A DNA stretch of 33,129 nucleotides from Alectoria sarmentosa (taxonomy: Eukaryota > Ascomycota > Lecanoromycetes > Lecanorales > Parmeliaceae), in contig WOGZ01000347.1 in NCBI GenBank assembly GCA_009733775.1, forward strand, positions 1 to 33,129, written 5' to 3'. A program made the translations under genes and the position numbers. The notes beneath the pieces are model-generated. The model searched no databases and was not told where the DNA came from. It saw only the letters and a list, made by a program, of their open reading frames with translations. This document shows positions 21,430 to 33,129 of the stretch, piece after piece. The first letter of the stretch is position 1; every line of letters begins with the position of its first letter.

Positions 21430-21850
21430 CGCTACTCCCGGCTTGTCCAAGATGTACAATGTCCGTTGCTGGTCTGCATCGGGGTCTTCGAGCCTTTCAC
21501 CCTTTCTCCACGGAGTTCAATCTGATCCTGGGTCATGTGAAAAAGAAAGACCGCCGCGTCACAATCTCGATGTCACATGAAGCCCTAGCAAGGTACCGCT
21601 GCGTTCGAAAGGGCTCCTTTCGAAGGGAAAACCTCGAGCAAGTACTGGATTTCTCTGAGCGATCCTAGACGTCGCGTTTGTATGGCGATTAGGATGACTG
21701 AAAGAAAGGACTCAGGGAATTGGTGTATTAGCCTATCTAGCGTATCCAAAGAAACATCGATTTCTTGGCATGTTAGAAAACCCGTACCCCCCAGCAGATA
21801 GAGTATTGAATACCGCTAATTTCTAAAAGAAGTGTATACAAGAATATTTA
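21430..21850 (-). promoter_or_regulatory. 5' region of the transporter gene up to the right island boundary
   Basis: Contains coding-like sequence with ATG at 21,536 (protein start MTQDQIELRGER), which leads into the exon 1 frame only if 8 bp are removed from the near-tandem pair CCTTTCAC/CCTTTCTC (21,493-21,508, plus strand). Upstream of that ATG is a C/T-rich leader and a hairpin at 21,604-21,624. Ordinary base composition ends near 21,850. Confidence 0.55.
21604..21624. repeat. Perfect 9-bp hairpin, 3-nt loop
   Basis: TTCGAAAGG, loop GCT, CCTTTCGAA. It lies about 70 bp upstream of the possible ATG at 21,536 and 175 bp upstream of 21,429, so it could be a leader stem-loop or a palindromic operator-type site. 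Confidence 0.7.
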
Positions 21851-24800
21851 GTTATCGCTGCGGTTTTAAAGTCGTTAAAATATTATTATTAAGATAATAA
21901 TAAAAGAGAAAAGAATTATAGTTTACTTTAAAAGATATATAATATGTTTTTAGAAATTTAAAGTAATTAAAGTCGCGATAACGAGAAAATTAATTTAAAT
22001 TCAATTTTTATATACATTTATTTTTTTCATTATTTTATTTAACGAATTTTCGAGAAAGTATAAAATAAAATAAAAGAATTTATTATTATTTAAGTCGACT
22101 GATTTTAACGCAAATTAAATTAATTATAACGTTAAATATATTAAATACTTTAACTTATTTTTTTTCTTTGCTGATAAAATATTAATATTTTTATAATTTT
22201 ATAATTTTTTTTCTCGTTTATTAATAAAATATCGAAATTTTTTAAATTTTTATAATTTTAAATGTTTTTTTAATTATTAATAAAATATCGATAATTTTAT
22301 TATTATTTATAATAATTTTCTCGTTTATTAATAAAATTAAAATATTAATATTTTATTATTTTTATTTTTATTTTTAATTATTAATAAAGTATTAATATTT
22401 TTATTAAATTATATATATTATTACGATTTTAAAATTTTAAGTCTAAATTTAAGTATTTAACGTATTTAACGAATTAATAATTTTATATTAAAATTTTAAT
22501 TAAGTTTTAATAAAAATTTAATATTTAATTTATCGTGTAATTAATTTTCTTTTTTATAATAAAAATTTAATTTATATTATAACACTCATATTATTTGATT
22601 TTACGTTCAATTTTAAATATTTTATATTTCACATTTTTAATAAAGTTAACTTTTTTTAACATTATATATTTTTAACATTATTCGATTAAGTTTAACGTAT
22701 TTTAATAAAAATATATACTTTTATATAAATGCTCTCTTTTTATATATACATTTTCTTTTCATTTAATTATCTTATTTAATACATTTATATAACTTAATTT
22801 TATATCGATTTTAATATTGTAATTAAGTTATCACATTTATTTTATTCAAATTAATAAACGAATTTAAAAAAATTATTAATAAGAACTTTAATAAAAAATA
22901 AATTAAGTTATCGTATTTTTAAGTAAATTTATTATATAAATAATTCGTTATAAAGAGCATTAAACGAAATAACGTAACGATTTCGCTAATTAATAAGCGA
23001 GAAATAAATAAAAACATTAAATTATTCGTACGATTAACGAATTAAAAAAATTGTTATTTTTAATATTAAAATATTTTAAATTTAAATAATATCGATTATA
23101 TCGTTTAAAAGATTATTATTAAAGATATTTAAATTTTTTACGACATTATTATCGAATAAGAAATTACGATTTTATAATCTTTTAAAGTCGATTTTCTTTA
23201 TTTCGCATTATTCGATTTTCTCGTACGAAATCGACGATAATGTAATAAATATGCTTTATATAAATAACGAAATTGAAAAAAGATTATTTAATTAACACAT
23301 TTTTATCACGAAATTTTGATAAATAAATAAACGATTAAATAATACTCTTTTATGTTTTTATATGTTAAAATAAGTTAAGGCTTATGAGTTAAATTCATGA
23401 TACTCAAGGCAAATGAAAGCGGAACGAATTTAAATAACGTCGATCAAGCGAACTCTGCTTGCTTTTTTATGCGTATATAATTTACTTTTATTGCTATATA
23501 AAAAGCATTTATTTAATAATTTTATTTTTGATATATTTAATCGAATAACTCGATTGTTTTTTTAATAAATCGTTTAAAATCATAATAAATAAATCGACTT
23601 TGTTGATGATTCGATTTAAAATTATATACAATTAATTATAAGCGAAGATTTTCGATTGTAAACATAAATCGATTTGTTATAAAAATTAATTTTACGATTT
23701 ATTAATCGTTATATTAAAGATTAAACGAATTAAATATTAAATGCTTCGAAAAAAAACATATAAATTGTTCGAATCGGGCGAAACAAAAAATATGCGTGAT
23801 ATATAATAACGTTTATCGTTATGTTCGTTTTTAAAAATACGATAATCGAGTATTTTAAATTTAATATATTTAATTTATAAACGTGTTTCATTGCATAAAC
23901 TTTATAATTGCTATAAATTTCTCAATAACATCATCACACAATCTTTTTTCAATTGCAAATAATGAAATGATAAAAAGATTAATTTAAAGACGTTTATCAA
24001 TTCGATAAATAAATAAAAAATTATCTTTTTCGTTAACGACTTAATCACGATTAATACACATTATTTTAATTTTAAAAAATTTGTCAAAAATTTAATTATT
24101 GAATCGAACGATGTTTTTATTAAGAATGCAAAAAATCGCTTTAAAGATGTAAAAATTAAATGCTTAATGTGAACTCAAATCGCGATAAATAACATTAATC
24201 AAGTTTATAATAATGTTATTTGATAATTAATCGATAAATTAATTAACAATCTTTTATTTTTTTATGTTTATTGAAATTTCATTATTCACATTTAAAAGAT
24301 TATTTATAAATGTTTTTATATCAACACGATTTTATTTAATTAAATTCGAATTGCGAAATCTTATATTTTTTGTGAGCCTAAGAATTTAAATGTGATTTCA
24401 TAAATATAAAATTCTTAAAATAAATGTAACGATACGCTTTAACTTAACGCTCTTAATAATTAATAAAATTTAACGAAAGTCATCGCAAAAGCATATAATT
24501 ATGTTATTAAACGATTTAAAATCTTTACGAATGTCTTAAAATATACGATTAACAATCTCGATATTATAACGATTTTATATTAAAATTTCATTTCAAAAAA
24601 TCAATTCAACTATATATAATAATTCGATTAAATCGAATTTATTTATAATATCGCAAAAGAATTAAATAATAACATTTAAAAAAATCTTGAAACGAGAATA
24701 AACGATACAATCTTTTTAAAAAAGAATAAATGCGATATTTAAAGAAGTCACAGTAATTGTTATTTTAAAGGCCCCGCGTATTTTTCGTAAAATAATGTTT

Positions 24801-27800
24801 TAAAGCATAATTTTGTTAATATTTTCATAATCGTTCAAAAAAAAAAGATAATTATTAAAAAGAGATATCGCGTTTCAAATAACGTTTGCAATCATCGTTT
24901 AATTATTATTAAAACTCGTTCACATCTGCTCTCAAATGTTCATTTAATAAAAACGTTTTTCGCGTAAAAGACGATTGCGTTTATTATTATATTGTTATTT
25001 ATAATTATGTTACATTTTTAATAAATCAAAATCGTTAATCAAATTGATATCTTTTATAAAATTAAGATTATCTTTTTTTAAACGAATTTAAATCAAATAA
25101 AAACAAAAATCTTCGATAACAATTTATTTCGCTTATATATCATTTAATAAAGCGAAATCTTGATAATAAATTTGAAAAATATATATATAATCGTCAAAGA
25201 GTTTAAATAAAAAGATGTGTTAATAATAAAAAAAAATGAAAGAAATTGCGGGTAAATAAAAGAAAAATACGCTTAATAAAATCACTTTTAATAAAAAAAA
25301 AAATAACATCATATCAAAAAAAGTGATAATGTTTTATTATAATAAATAGCGCGGTAATTTTCTCCTTTCACAATTAAAACACTTTTACACATTAATCAAA
25401 TTAAATCACATATCTCATTTTATGTTTATTTTATAAATTAAACGATTTATTGAACTCACAATTAAATAAAATTATTACGAATAAACTTTATAAAAAGCCT
25501 TCATTTTTTTAAACATTTACTTTTTTTAAAATCTCATCTCATTCGACATTATTATAAATAAAATCTTTTATTACATAAACGATATGATAATTTAAAAAAA
25601 GATTATTATTTATCGTTCGTAAATTTTTATAAGATAAAGAATTCGATACGTTTAAAAAAAAAAGCGTAAATAATAAAATTCGCTTGCGTTGAAATTAATG
25701 TAATATATTCTCGCAATAATATTGATACGTTTTTAATGTGAATTTTATTCTCAAATATCTTAAATGTTCTTTTTTTTAAATATAATGTTTCGATAAATCA
25801 ATATAAAGAAAATTTGTTAATCGTCTTTATTATTAACGTTATATATTTAATTAAAAAAAGATTATAAAGAAAATTTAACGTTCGTTTATTATTATTATAT
25901 CAAATAATTGAAAATTATTATCAAAGATCATAATTTATTAATTTGAAAAATGAATAAACAATCGCTTTATAATAAGATTATAATTATGTAATTTGAAATC
26001 AAATATTCTTTAATAAGTCTTTATTGACTTCATTTAACGTGCGTTTCGATACATTTTTTTCTTATTCACCAAATCTATCATATCGTTCTCGTTTATTTAT
26101 TTTATTCGAAAATTAACCTAATCGCTACCCTTATAAATGTATTTAAAAATATATTTATAAATTTTAACATTAACACAAATCTTCACATTAATGTGAGTAT
26201 TATATTTGATCGATAAATATAAATTGTAAAATATTATTCAACAATTTTATTTAAATTTATTTTTTAAAATTATAATAGGTTTATATCGACGATAAATAAA
26301 ATATTCGATGTTTAATTTAAAAATAATGTGATTATTGAACTTCTTTAAAAATCGCTTATTGCATTCATTTTTATTCGAATTTTAATAAAATGAAATAATA
26401 TTCGTTTTATTTATAACGTAATAATTATAATTATTATAAATTATATATTTAATTATAATGACATAAAGATTAAAAAATCGCATATAATCAAAAATCTTAA
26501 TATTGATAATAACGTTTATCTCATTAACGTTTAAATAACGATTTTCAAAATATAATATAATGAATATATAAATATACGATAATTCTTATTTTTGAAATTT
26601 TATAATGTAATAATACGCCGAAACTCGATCTTTTGCTCGCAAAAATCAATTAAAATTAAAATTAATCATCGAAATTTCAATCGATCATAATTCGATTTTC
26701 GAAATAAAAAAAAAAATTTGAGAGCATTACAAAACTTACAAATAAGAATTACGATATATAAAAAATTAAATCGTGTTAAAAGCATTTTTAAAGACTGTGA
26801 TTTACATTAATTATCTAATTAACGTGCTTTTAAAAAATCTATTATAAATAAATTTATTAAAAAAAATGAAAAAAAGCTTATTAAACATCTTCTTCTTCAA
26901 AATATCGTTTATAAAAACCTTTAATTTCAATCTGAACACCCTTATTATCAAATTAAATCGATCGATAATTAATTTATTAAATAGCAAATTAATAATGATC
27001 TCAATTTATTTTGAATTATAAATGAAGATAATGAAAATATTTAATCGATTAAACTTAATAATTAAGATCATGCAATCTTAATAAAGCTGTTTTATAAATC
27101 GTGAACCTTTTTAATATGAAAAAAAAAAGACAATACGTTATTTATCAGTCTCTGCGCTCGTGATAATTTTATCAATTTAAACATTAATAATTATTTAATA
27201 AATGTCAACTCGAATAATCTTTTAATTTTGTCTTATTCAATGAAATCGATTACTTTTAATAATCACATATACATCGCAAATGAAGTGTTAAAACAATTTA
27301 TCGCAATAAAAAAAACGATTGAATTTGATAAAACGAATTTGCATAAAATATTTATAAAAAATCAACTTAATAAACTTAAAAAAATAAAAAAATAAAAAAA
27401 TAAATTTATAAAAAGAGGTTAATGTGACTCGTGTTGAACCTTCTCGATTATTAACTCATAAAATGAAATTATTATTATTATCTCGATTAACAAAAAGACT
27501 TTCATCAAATAAAACATTTATAATAAATATATTATTATGTTATAATTATTTATCAAATAAAAAAATAAGAAAATAACGTAATAATATATAAACGAAATGT
27601 TAATATGAAACATTATATCTATCGCGACTTTAAATCTCAATCAAAACGTTTTTCGTCTCGAGCATATTTAATAAATTATTCATATCGCTCTTTTAAACAA
27701 TAACGATTTCATTTGAAATAAAATAATTATAAATGCGTGAATTATGATATTGAGGGTTTTCATATAATAACTTATAATCTCGTATAATTAAATCGACCTT

Positions 27801-29161
27801 TAATCTTTTAAATATCGGTTTGAAAATAATAATGTAAGAATTAATGCTTTTAAAAAAGATAAGTATTTTTCGATATAAAGCTTATTTAATGTTATTATAA
27901 TAATCATATTTGATATAATTAATATAAAAAACGCGATCGAAAAAAAATCATATCGTGTTATAAATTATTTTTAAATGTTATTTATAATGTAAATTTGATC
28001 AAAAATCGATCTCTCGCTTTTTAAAGATTTTAAAATAAATATATAAATGATAATCGCGTTCTGCATTTTACACGTGAATAAAATAATCAAATAATTAATA
28101 ATAATTTACTATAAGATCATCGAGGCGACGTTATTATATTAAACGCTATAAACGCGATATTTTTTACATTTATCGATTAAAATTATAATATTAAATTTTA
28201 AAAAATATAGCATGCTATTAATATCACGCTCGCTGAAATTAATAAAATCATTTACACTTATTTTAACGCCTCTTTAATACTTTTTATTCTCATTTTAATC
28301 GTTATTTAAATTGTCGTTTTATAAAACGTTTATTTTAAATATAACGACTTTAATCTTATCGCTATTATAACATCATTCAAATATCTCATTTATAAACGAC
28401 GTCATATCACATCGATCGTAAATCTAATTTATAAAATCGAGATTATATCGCAGAAACTTTATAATGTATAAATAACGCGCAATATAATTTATCAACCTTG
28501 TTGAAAATTGAATAATTATTAAAAGAGAATTAAAAGATGAATTTGAGAGAGAGTTGTTAAAGAAATCGATATCAAAAAAATCTATTAATAAATCTCATAG
28601 CAGATAATTCACAACATCGATTAAAACATTTTTCGATCGTTCAAAAATATAAAAAACGCGTTATTAAATAAAAAAGAAAATAATAAGCGAGATAAAGGGA
28701 AAGGGCGCGTTTTAAAAAAACGAAAATCGATTAATTTAAAAGAACGATGACTGTGAGGGCGAAAAATCTATTCGAGATCTTTTTGAAAATCTTTCACGTT
28801 CTTTTGAAGCAATAATAATTAATTTTTTAATAATAATTAATGTTTTATCTCGATTGCCGACGAAAAAAGACTTATTCAAAAAACGACGTTTATACGCGTT
28901 AATAAGAGTCTTAAAAGAATATTAAAAAACGATTATAATATTTAATTCATTTAATTACACGTTTTAAAAAGACACCGATAGCGAATATATTCATTTAATG
29001 ATCGATTAATATATTAATAAAAAAATAATAACTATACGCGACTTAATAAATAAATAATTGAAACGAAAAAAAATTTGACCGCTTCGAATAAACGTCGTGC
29101 GACTTTAAAATGAATATTTGAATGTTTTTTTACATCGTCAATAATAAGTCGATAAACATTA
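21851..29161. other. Right AT-rich RIP block without intact genes
   Basis: Same character as the left block: A+T-saturated, C and G mostly in CpG, stops in all frames. Small patches keep more G+C: about 23,366-23,475 (with AAAGCGGAACGAATTTAAAT) and 24,745-24,790 (with GGCCCCGCG). I could not recognise Gypsy, LINE or DNA-transposase motifs on either strand. A stop-free frame at 27,120-27,392 is listed separately. Confidence 0.75.
26868..27395 (+). pseudogene. Possible decayed coding frame of unknown identity
   Basis: In frame 3, 27,120-27,392 is open for 91 codons and contains less A+T-biased pieces such as FISLCARDNFINLNI, YIANEVLKQF and KTNLHKIFIKNQLNKLKK. Upstream to about 26,868 the same frame continues with occasional TAA/TAG/TGA that could be former Trp or Gln codons, for example QNIVYKNL and QSEHPYYQI. 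I recognise no family. An open run this long is unusual but not impossible by chance at this base composition over 22 kb and six frames. Confidence 0.3.
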
Positions 29162-29450
29162 TTTTTACATTATTAAAAAACGTAAATAAAATATTACAAT
29201 TCACGAAAATATAAAGAAATTGTATATTAAAGAAAATAGGGGATATAAAGTGTAAGATTTTTATACACAAATTTTTAATGAGGGTGCTCGAAAGACCTAA
29301 ACGCCGCTACTCGAACGCTATTCGAAACAAAAAACTAATTTGATTTTTTGATTGACTGCACATACAAATTCAAGATTTTTTAACTTAATTTTATATTATT
29401 TCTTTATATAATAATGATCAAATTTCTTTATTATACGAATTTTTTTAAAT
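29162..29450 (+). repeat. Left terminal inverted repeat
   Basis: Outer part is AT-rich. The inner part keeps G+C-richer words such as GAGGGTGCTCGAAAGACC near 29,280, paired with AAGGGCGCTCGAAAGGCC on the minus strand of the right copy. This copy carries more A and T at the differing sites, so it is the more heavily mutated one. The inner limit is approximate. Confidence 0.8.
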
Positions 29451-32400
29451 GTATTAAATTAAAAGTATTAAAACTTTTCTTTATTATAATATTTTTTAAT
29501 ATTATATTTTTTGAAACATTTAAATTTTTTTTTTTTTTTTTTTTATATACTTTTTATATAATCAAAATTAATATATAAAAATTTACATTTAAAGTCTTTT
29601 GAATAAAATCAAGTTTCGTTATATTTTAATCATATTTAAAAATTCTCTTTACGATGAAAATATTATAATTTCGTAATATATTTATATTAATAAATAATTA
29701 TTATATTAAATATAAACGAGATGTTAAGGATTTTTTTTTTATATTCAATTGATTTCGCTTTAAACGAAACGACTTTTAAGAAATTATTATTCGTTATTAC
29801 ACAATTGTGGAAAAAAAAATGTTATAAATGTTTTAAATAAAGTTAAGTAAATAATCAAGTGAATAAATATTATAATTCATAATTATTAAAAGTAATTAAT
29901 AATTTTATAACGAAAAATTAATTAAATGAAATTTCAATTTTTGAAAGAAAATTTAAAGAATTAACATTTTTATCAAAAATATAAGAATTTAAATTTATAA
30001 AAAATTTAACTCTCTTATTTTCACAAATAACGTCGACTTTTTATAAAATAATTAAGTTTTTAAAATAAAATAAAAGCTTTTATTAAATAAAAGTTATTAT
30101 TTAAATAATATTTCTCAAATTAAATATATTATTTCACGATCGATGAAAAAGTAATAGATTATATTTTGACGAAACGATTACGAAATATAAAAAATTAATA
30201 CACATTTTATAATTAAATTATGAATTAATTAATTGAAATTTACGAAAATTTCGATTGAAAAATTAATGTTAAACGTGAATATCAAACATTTATTTAAGAT
30301 GTATAATTATTTATAAATCTTTATTTAAATTTTATTCGTTTTAATGAAGTTTTTAATCTCGACGATGTTATTTTTTTTTAACTTTTTAATAAATTAATTA
30401 AACGATTGTAAAATTAATACGAAATTCTTAAAAAATTCATTTTATTAAGAAATGCAAAATAATTTTTATTTAAATTGAATAATAATTGAGAAGCAAATTA
30501 TCGTTTTCGAATATTTAAAATAATCTTTATTTACATTATTATAAATTTAATAAAAAAATTATTTACGATTATTTTTATAACTTTAATAATTTGTGTTATT
30601 TCAATTATCGAAATCACGTTCGTTTCAATTATTAAATTAATTAATATAAAAGAATTTATATGTTATATTTATGATAAAATCGATTATTATCGAAAAAATT
30701 GTATTATTTAAAATTAAACGAAAGTTGAAAAAAAAACATTAAAAAAAACACGATTACTTTTTCTAAATATTAACGAGAAATGAAAAGTTAATAATATTAA
30801 AATAAATTATATCGATAACGATTCTTTTTTCGATTCGAAAAAAAAATGACTTTTATTAAAACCACGATAAAAAATAACAATAAAGTATATTTTATAAACA
30901 CTTTAAACGATTTTTTAATACGTCGACTCTTTCAAGTAATTATTATATTATCGTTATAAAATAAATAAATGTAATTTACGATTTTTTTTATATATTGTAA
31001 ATATATAAAGGTTTATATCGTTATTAATAAAATTATCGTTTTCGAAATATATAAACGTTTATAAATCGAGTTTTAATTTTTTATCAAACTTTTTTATAAA
31101 AATACGATAAACATTTAATTAAATAATTTATTTATTATTTATTATTATTCACATTAAACGTGCATAATTATAAAAAAAACTTATACTTTATTTTAATTAT
31201 AAAATTAAAATAACACGATTTAATTCTCGAAAAGTTATAAATAAATAAATATAAAATCGTCTTTAATATATTAAAAAACAAGATATTATTTATTTTTAAA
31301 CGATTAAAACATAATAATAATAAAATATCGTTATTAAAGAATCTTTCATTTTATTGATTATTTTATTTATTGTTAATATATATTCTCTTAACATTATTAT
31401 TGAAAATAAATTAAATAAAAATGATTTCGATATTGAATTTTTAAAAAACATTTAAAATAAATAAAAATCAATATTAATTTTTAAAGCATTTAAAAAAAAT
31501 TAAAATTTTTATTTTATTAACATTATTGAAATTAATATATCGATTTATTATTATTCAATTTAAAAAAAAATCTTTTTTTTAATAATAAATAAAATTTACG
31601 ATATTATTAATAAGTTTTTTAATATAAAATCGCAAACATAAAAAATTAATTGTTTATTAATTAATAAATTATATTTATATAAATTTAAACGAAAATATAC
31701 AAGTTGATAAAATCGATATAAAGTTAAGTTATATAAGTATATTAAATAAGATAACTAAGTAAAAAGAAAATATATAAATATATAAAAAACATTTATATAA
31801 AAATAGATATCTTTATTAAAACACGCTAAATTTAATCGAATTATGTTAAAAAAATGTAATATTAAAGAAAAGTTAACTTTATTAAAAATATAAAATACGT
31901 TTATAACATTATTTTTCTTTTTAAAAAGCGATATTTCATCGTTATAAAAATCGAAAATGTTTATTTATAACTTATTTTAAATTTTCGTAAATTATAATTA
32001 ACAATAAACGCAATCGAAGAAAGTTATCGAGTTAATATTTATAATAATAACGATATTATTTTTTAAGATAATAGTTAATAATAGCGTCGATATTATAATA
32101 TTTTGTTAATTTAAACGTTTAAAAATGACGTAATTCGATTAAAAATTAATATCGTAATCGTCGTTAAAGCATTTAAGTGTACGATGTCGATTTGATATTT
32201 ATATTTTAAGTGAAAAAATAATCGCAGAAGTTAAGCGATATAATTAAATAAGATTTCGTAAATCGAATCGAGTCGTAAATATTAAATCTTATTTAAATCG
32301 TCGTATATATTTAAATAATGTTTTGCGAAGTTTTTTTTTATAAAATGTTATTTATATAATATTGAATAACGTTAATAATAATAACGACGAGATATTAAAA

Positions 32401-32529
32401 TATCGTTAAAGAGCTTTATAAGACGTTTATAATATAAATAAAAAAGATAACGTGTTCGTTTACATTTTAAATCATATATCGTCGTCGTCGATCGATATCG
32501 ATTTTTGAAAAGACGTGAAAACGCATTTT

Positions 32530-32816
32530 TATAATAATAAATAAATTAAAAATGTTTATATCTTTATTATATAAAAGAATAGTGTAGGGTTAAGCTAAAA
32601 AACCTTGAATTTGTATGTGCAGTCAATCATAAATTTTATGTCATTACGCTTTTCGATTAGCGCTCAAATAGCGGCTTTTAGGCCTTTCGAGCGCCCTTAT
32701 CAAAAATTTGTATATACAAATCTTACATCTTTTGCCCCCTACCCCTTTAAGAATAAATTTTCTTCATAATTTCGTAAATTATACAACTCAATATGCGCTT
32801 TTCAACGATATAAAAA
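32530..32816 (-). repeat. Right terminal inverted repeat, less mutated copy
   Basis: Reverse complement of the left repeat. It retains more C and G (for example GGCCTTTCGAGCGCCC in plus-strand reading near 32,680 and a GCCCCCTACCCC run near 32,733), so it is the better guide to the ancestral end sequence. The inner limit is approximate. Confidence 0.8.
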
Positions 32817-33129
32817 CTATTAAATTTGAATGTATATATATAAAGTAATATTGAATTCGAATATGTTAAATCGAATCAACAGCGAGGCTTTCGGGAAAAC
32901 TCTTCGCTCATTTCACGAATTAATTTCTTTTTTGAATAACAACATAATTCTTTATCATATTTACGAGATTATTATATCGTTGAAATTGCATAAGTTTATT
33001 TTATAATAATAATCATATAAATATATAATATAAATTTGCAATACTTGCGAGAAATCGATTATAAAAAATTAAACACATTTTTTATATATTTTTAAATAAG
33101 CGCAATTTTATATAAAATTCGTAAATCGT
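32817..33129. other. AT-rich flank with a small normal-composition patch
   Basis: A+T-rich sequence to the window end. About 32,870-32,925 has ordinary composition (AACAGCGAGGCTTTCGGGAA) and could be unique DNA beside the inverted-repeat element. No gene seen. Confidence 0.5.

Larger units (their letters stand above)
29162..32816. mobile_element. RIP-degraded element bounded by ~290-bp inverted repeats, probably a DNA transposon
   Basis: The segment beginning at 29,162 aligns with the reverse complement of the segment ending at 32,816 over roughly 290 bp. It includes an identical 25-bp core (29,350-29,374 versus 32,604-32,628). Most mismatches are transitions. Overall length is about 3.65 kb. 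The interior is AT-saturated with no readable transposase, so the class is open. Size and long terminal inverted repeats would suit a Mutator-like element such as fungal Hop, but two inverted copies of a shorter repeat are also possible. Target-site duplications were not identified. Confidence 0.72.

Noticed and set aside
1..33129. CRISPR array, rRNA or tRNA genes
   Set aside because: No regularly spaced identical repeats and no tRNA or 5S rRNA signature seen on either strand.
21851..33129. Centromere or telomere
   Set aside because: The AT-rich composition would suit a centromere, but there are no telomeric repeats and nothing separates it from ordinary RIP heterochromatin.

Overview
The window looks like nuclear DNA of a filamentous ascomycete (Pezizomycotina); I cannot resolve the genus. 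Reasons: short spliceosomal introns of 46-58 nt with GT...CTNAY...AG signals, protein families typical of these fungi, and two extremely A+T-rich blocks (by eye well over 80% A+T) with the stamp of repeat-induced point mutation (RIP): dead transposon coding frames in which Trp and Gln codons have become stops and Asp has become Asn.

Layout. (1) 1 to about 11,365: an AT-rich RIP block. Its first 3.1 kb is a readable corpse of a Ty3/Gypsy chromovirus (reverse transcriptase, RNase H, integrase, chromodomain, plus strand), cut by the left window edge. The rest is too eroded to classify apart from simple repeats, a 25-bp direct repeat and one short patch of ordinary base composition. (2) About 11,365 to 21,850: a compact gene island of normal composition with six genes strictly alternating in strand: an ER protein disulfide isomerase with an ERp29 domain (+), a tiny HSBP1-like coiled-coil protein (-), the nucleolar rRNA-processing factor Ebp2 (+), an RFTS (DNMT1-RFD) plus C2H2-finger chromatin-type protein (-), the TruB-family tRNA pseudouridine synthase Pus4 (+), and a ten-TM EamA/SLC35F-like transporter (-). 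All six needed spliced models, which are given here. Three gene pairs are convergent and two are divergent with shared promoters. (3) About 21,850 to the end: a second RIP block. Its most definite structure is a pair of inverted repeats of about 290 bp bounding a 3.65-kb element (29,162-32,816), probably a RIP-killed DNA transposon.

The genes form no operon or pathway; they are mostly housekeeping functions (ER folding, stress-factor regulation, ribosome biogenesis, tRNA modification, membrane transport). The RFTS protein resembles Raf2-type subunits of heterochromatin H3K9-methylation complexes, which would be a striking neighbour for RIP heterochromatin, but that link is inference.

Most interesting observations: a predicted 6-nt microexon (20,711-20,716) that restores a W-F-L-A-N-Y-F motif in the transporter; an 8-bp near-tandem duplication that appears to break the N-terminal frame of the same gene; the RFTS/zinc-finger protein with one outsized 272-nt intron; an unlisted 60-codon HSBP1-like gene; stop-free introns of length divisible by three in EBP2 and the transporter; the inverted-repeat element; and the near restriction of surviving C and G in the AT blocks to CpG.
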